The notes below the pieces were generated by a model. That model ran no database searches. It was given only the letters and a program-made list of their open reading frames with translations, and was not told the origin of the DNA. Below, one piece after another: positions 63,779 to 64,000 of a stretch of DNA of 64,000 nucleotides (its first letter is position 1; the number at the start of each line of letters is the position of its first letter). The DNA comes from Antrihabitans stalactiti (lineage in GTDB: Bacteria > Actinomycetota > Actinomycetes > Mycobacteriales > Mycobacteriaceae): contig NZ_VCQU01000001.1 of the NCBI RefSeq assembly GCF_012932915.1, positions 992,001 to 1,056,000 on the forward strand, given 5' to 3'. The translations under genes were made by a program, and so were the position numbers.

Positions 63779-64000
63779 GACAGATTCACGGTTTCGATCT
63801 TGCTGGCGCCGACCGCCTCGGTAATCGCGGTCTTGACCGATTCGGGAACCTCTTGGTCGACGCGGAGCAGGATGATCGCCTGCGGGCCTTCGGCATCCTG
63901 GCTCAGCTGAGCAGCCTGAATGTCGACATTTGCTTCGCCGAGCAGGGTGCCGATCTTGCCGAGCGCGCCCGGACGGTCCTCGTAGTGCACGACGAGGTTG
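63775..64000 (-). CDS. serA: D-3-phosphoglycerate dehydrogenase, C-terminal ACT domain (continues past the window edge)
   Basis: Only the last about 74 codons are visible, reading [50 protein letters not shown]-like end. This is the regulatory ACT domain of SerA, which binds serine. Its stop overlaps the leuB start. The order serA-leuB is the mycobacterial one (Rv2996c/Rv2995c). Confidence 0.92.
   Translation of the reverse strand, partial: NLVVHYEDRPGALGKIGTLLGEANVDIQAAQLSQDAEGPQAIILLRVDQEVPESVKTAITEAVGASKIETVNLS

Overview
The window is about 64 kb of high-G+C actinobacterial chromosome. Gene order and content point to a mycolic-acid-producing member of the Mycobacteriales, most like Rhodococcus/Nocardiaceae. 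The evidence is an Ag85-like mycolyltransferase, a SepIVA homologue, a HupB with a long Lys/Ala-rich tail, an FbiD homologue (F420 pathway), a Nudix plus histidine-phosphatase MutT1, and gene order that from memory largely follows the M. tuberculosis Rv2921c-Rv2996c region. The genus is inferred; no rRNA is present.

Layout. 1-210 is the N-terminus of smc. 584-1612 is a polyprenyl diphosphate synthase that may be translationally coupled to a 22-codon leader ORF. 1617-7204 is an envelope cluster: flotillin (SPFH) and a small NfeD-like partner, two DUF3558 lipoproteins, a SnoaL-like lipoprotein, then DUF350, a glutathionylspermidine-synthase-like ATP-grasp enzyme and a repeat-bearing DUF1190-like membrane protein. 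7206-9260 holds acyP, osmC, a dienelactone hydrolase and idi. 9331-17403 is the complete K+ system: kdpDE on the minus strand, divergent from an extra 27-aa membrane peptide and kdpFABC. 17436-19774 pairs an MGT-type glycosyltransferase with a mycolyltransferase. 19843-24394 is a RibD-like reductase followed by mutM-rnc-rpmF-yceD-sepIVA-coaD. Then come a TetR regulator with a divergent lipocalin-like gene, rsmD, pyc, recG, a DAK2-domain protein and rpmB. 34583-36950 is an overlapping GNAT / enoyl-CoA hydratase / EmbR-like SARP-FHA regulator chain. 36997-42367 has two paralogous membrane proteins, a hydrolase, ung, GNAT, thiL, a stand-alone Lrp ligand domain and DUF3515. 42470-54578 carries ddl, gpsA, fbiD, ppk, mutT1, hupB, leuD, leuC, an IclR regulator, an F420/flavin oxidoreductase, DUF5302 and a D,D-carboxypeptidase.

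55107-58740 is a decayed integrative element in a tRNA-Glu(CTC) gene. It is bounded by an 83-bp perfect direct repeat and holds a broken ISL3 transposase, a second ISL3 tail, two excisionase-like fragments, a broken tyrosine integrase, and two intact cargo genes (a VOC protein and a lipoprotein). After it come tRNA-Glu, tRNA-Gln, gltX, a fumarylacetoacetase-family hydrolase, an MFS transporter, leuB and the end of serA.

The most unusual non-coding feature is three families of long dispersed palindromes in 3' intergenic positions. Family A is at 17395, 22978 and 36956; family B at 9285 and 62671; family C at 42404 and 62603. Family A shows a compensatory C:G to T:A change in its stem and supplies the last two codons and stop of three genes. 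The most system-like coding feature is the SPFH/NfeD plus DUF350/ATP-grasp/DUF1190 envelope cluster.
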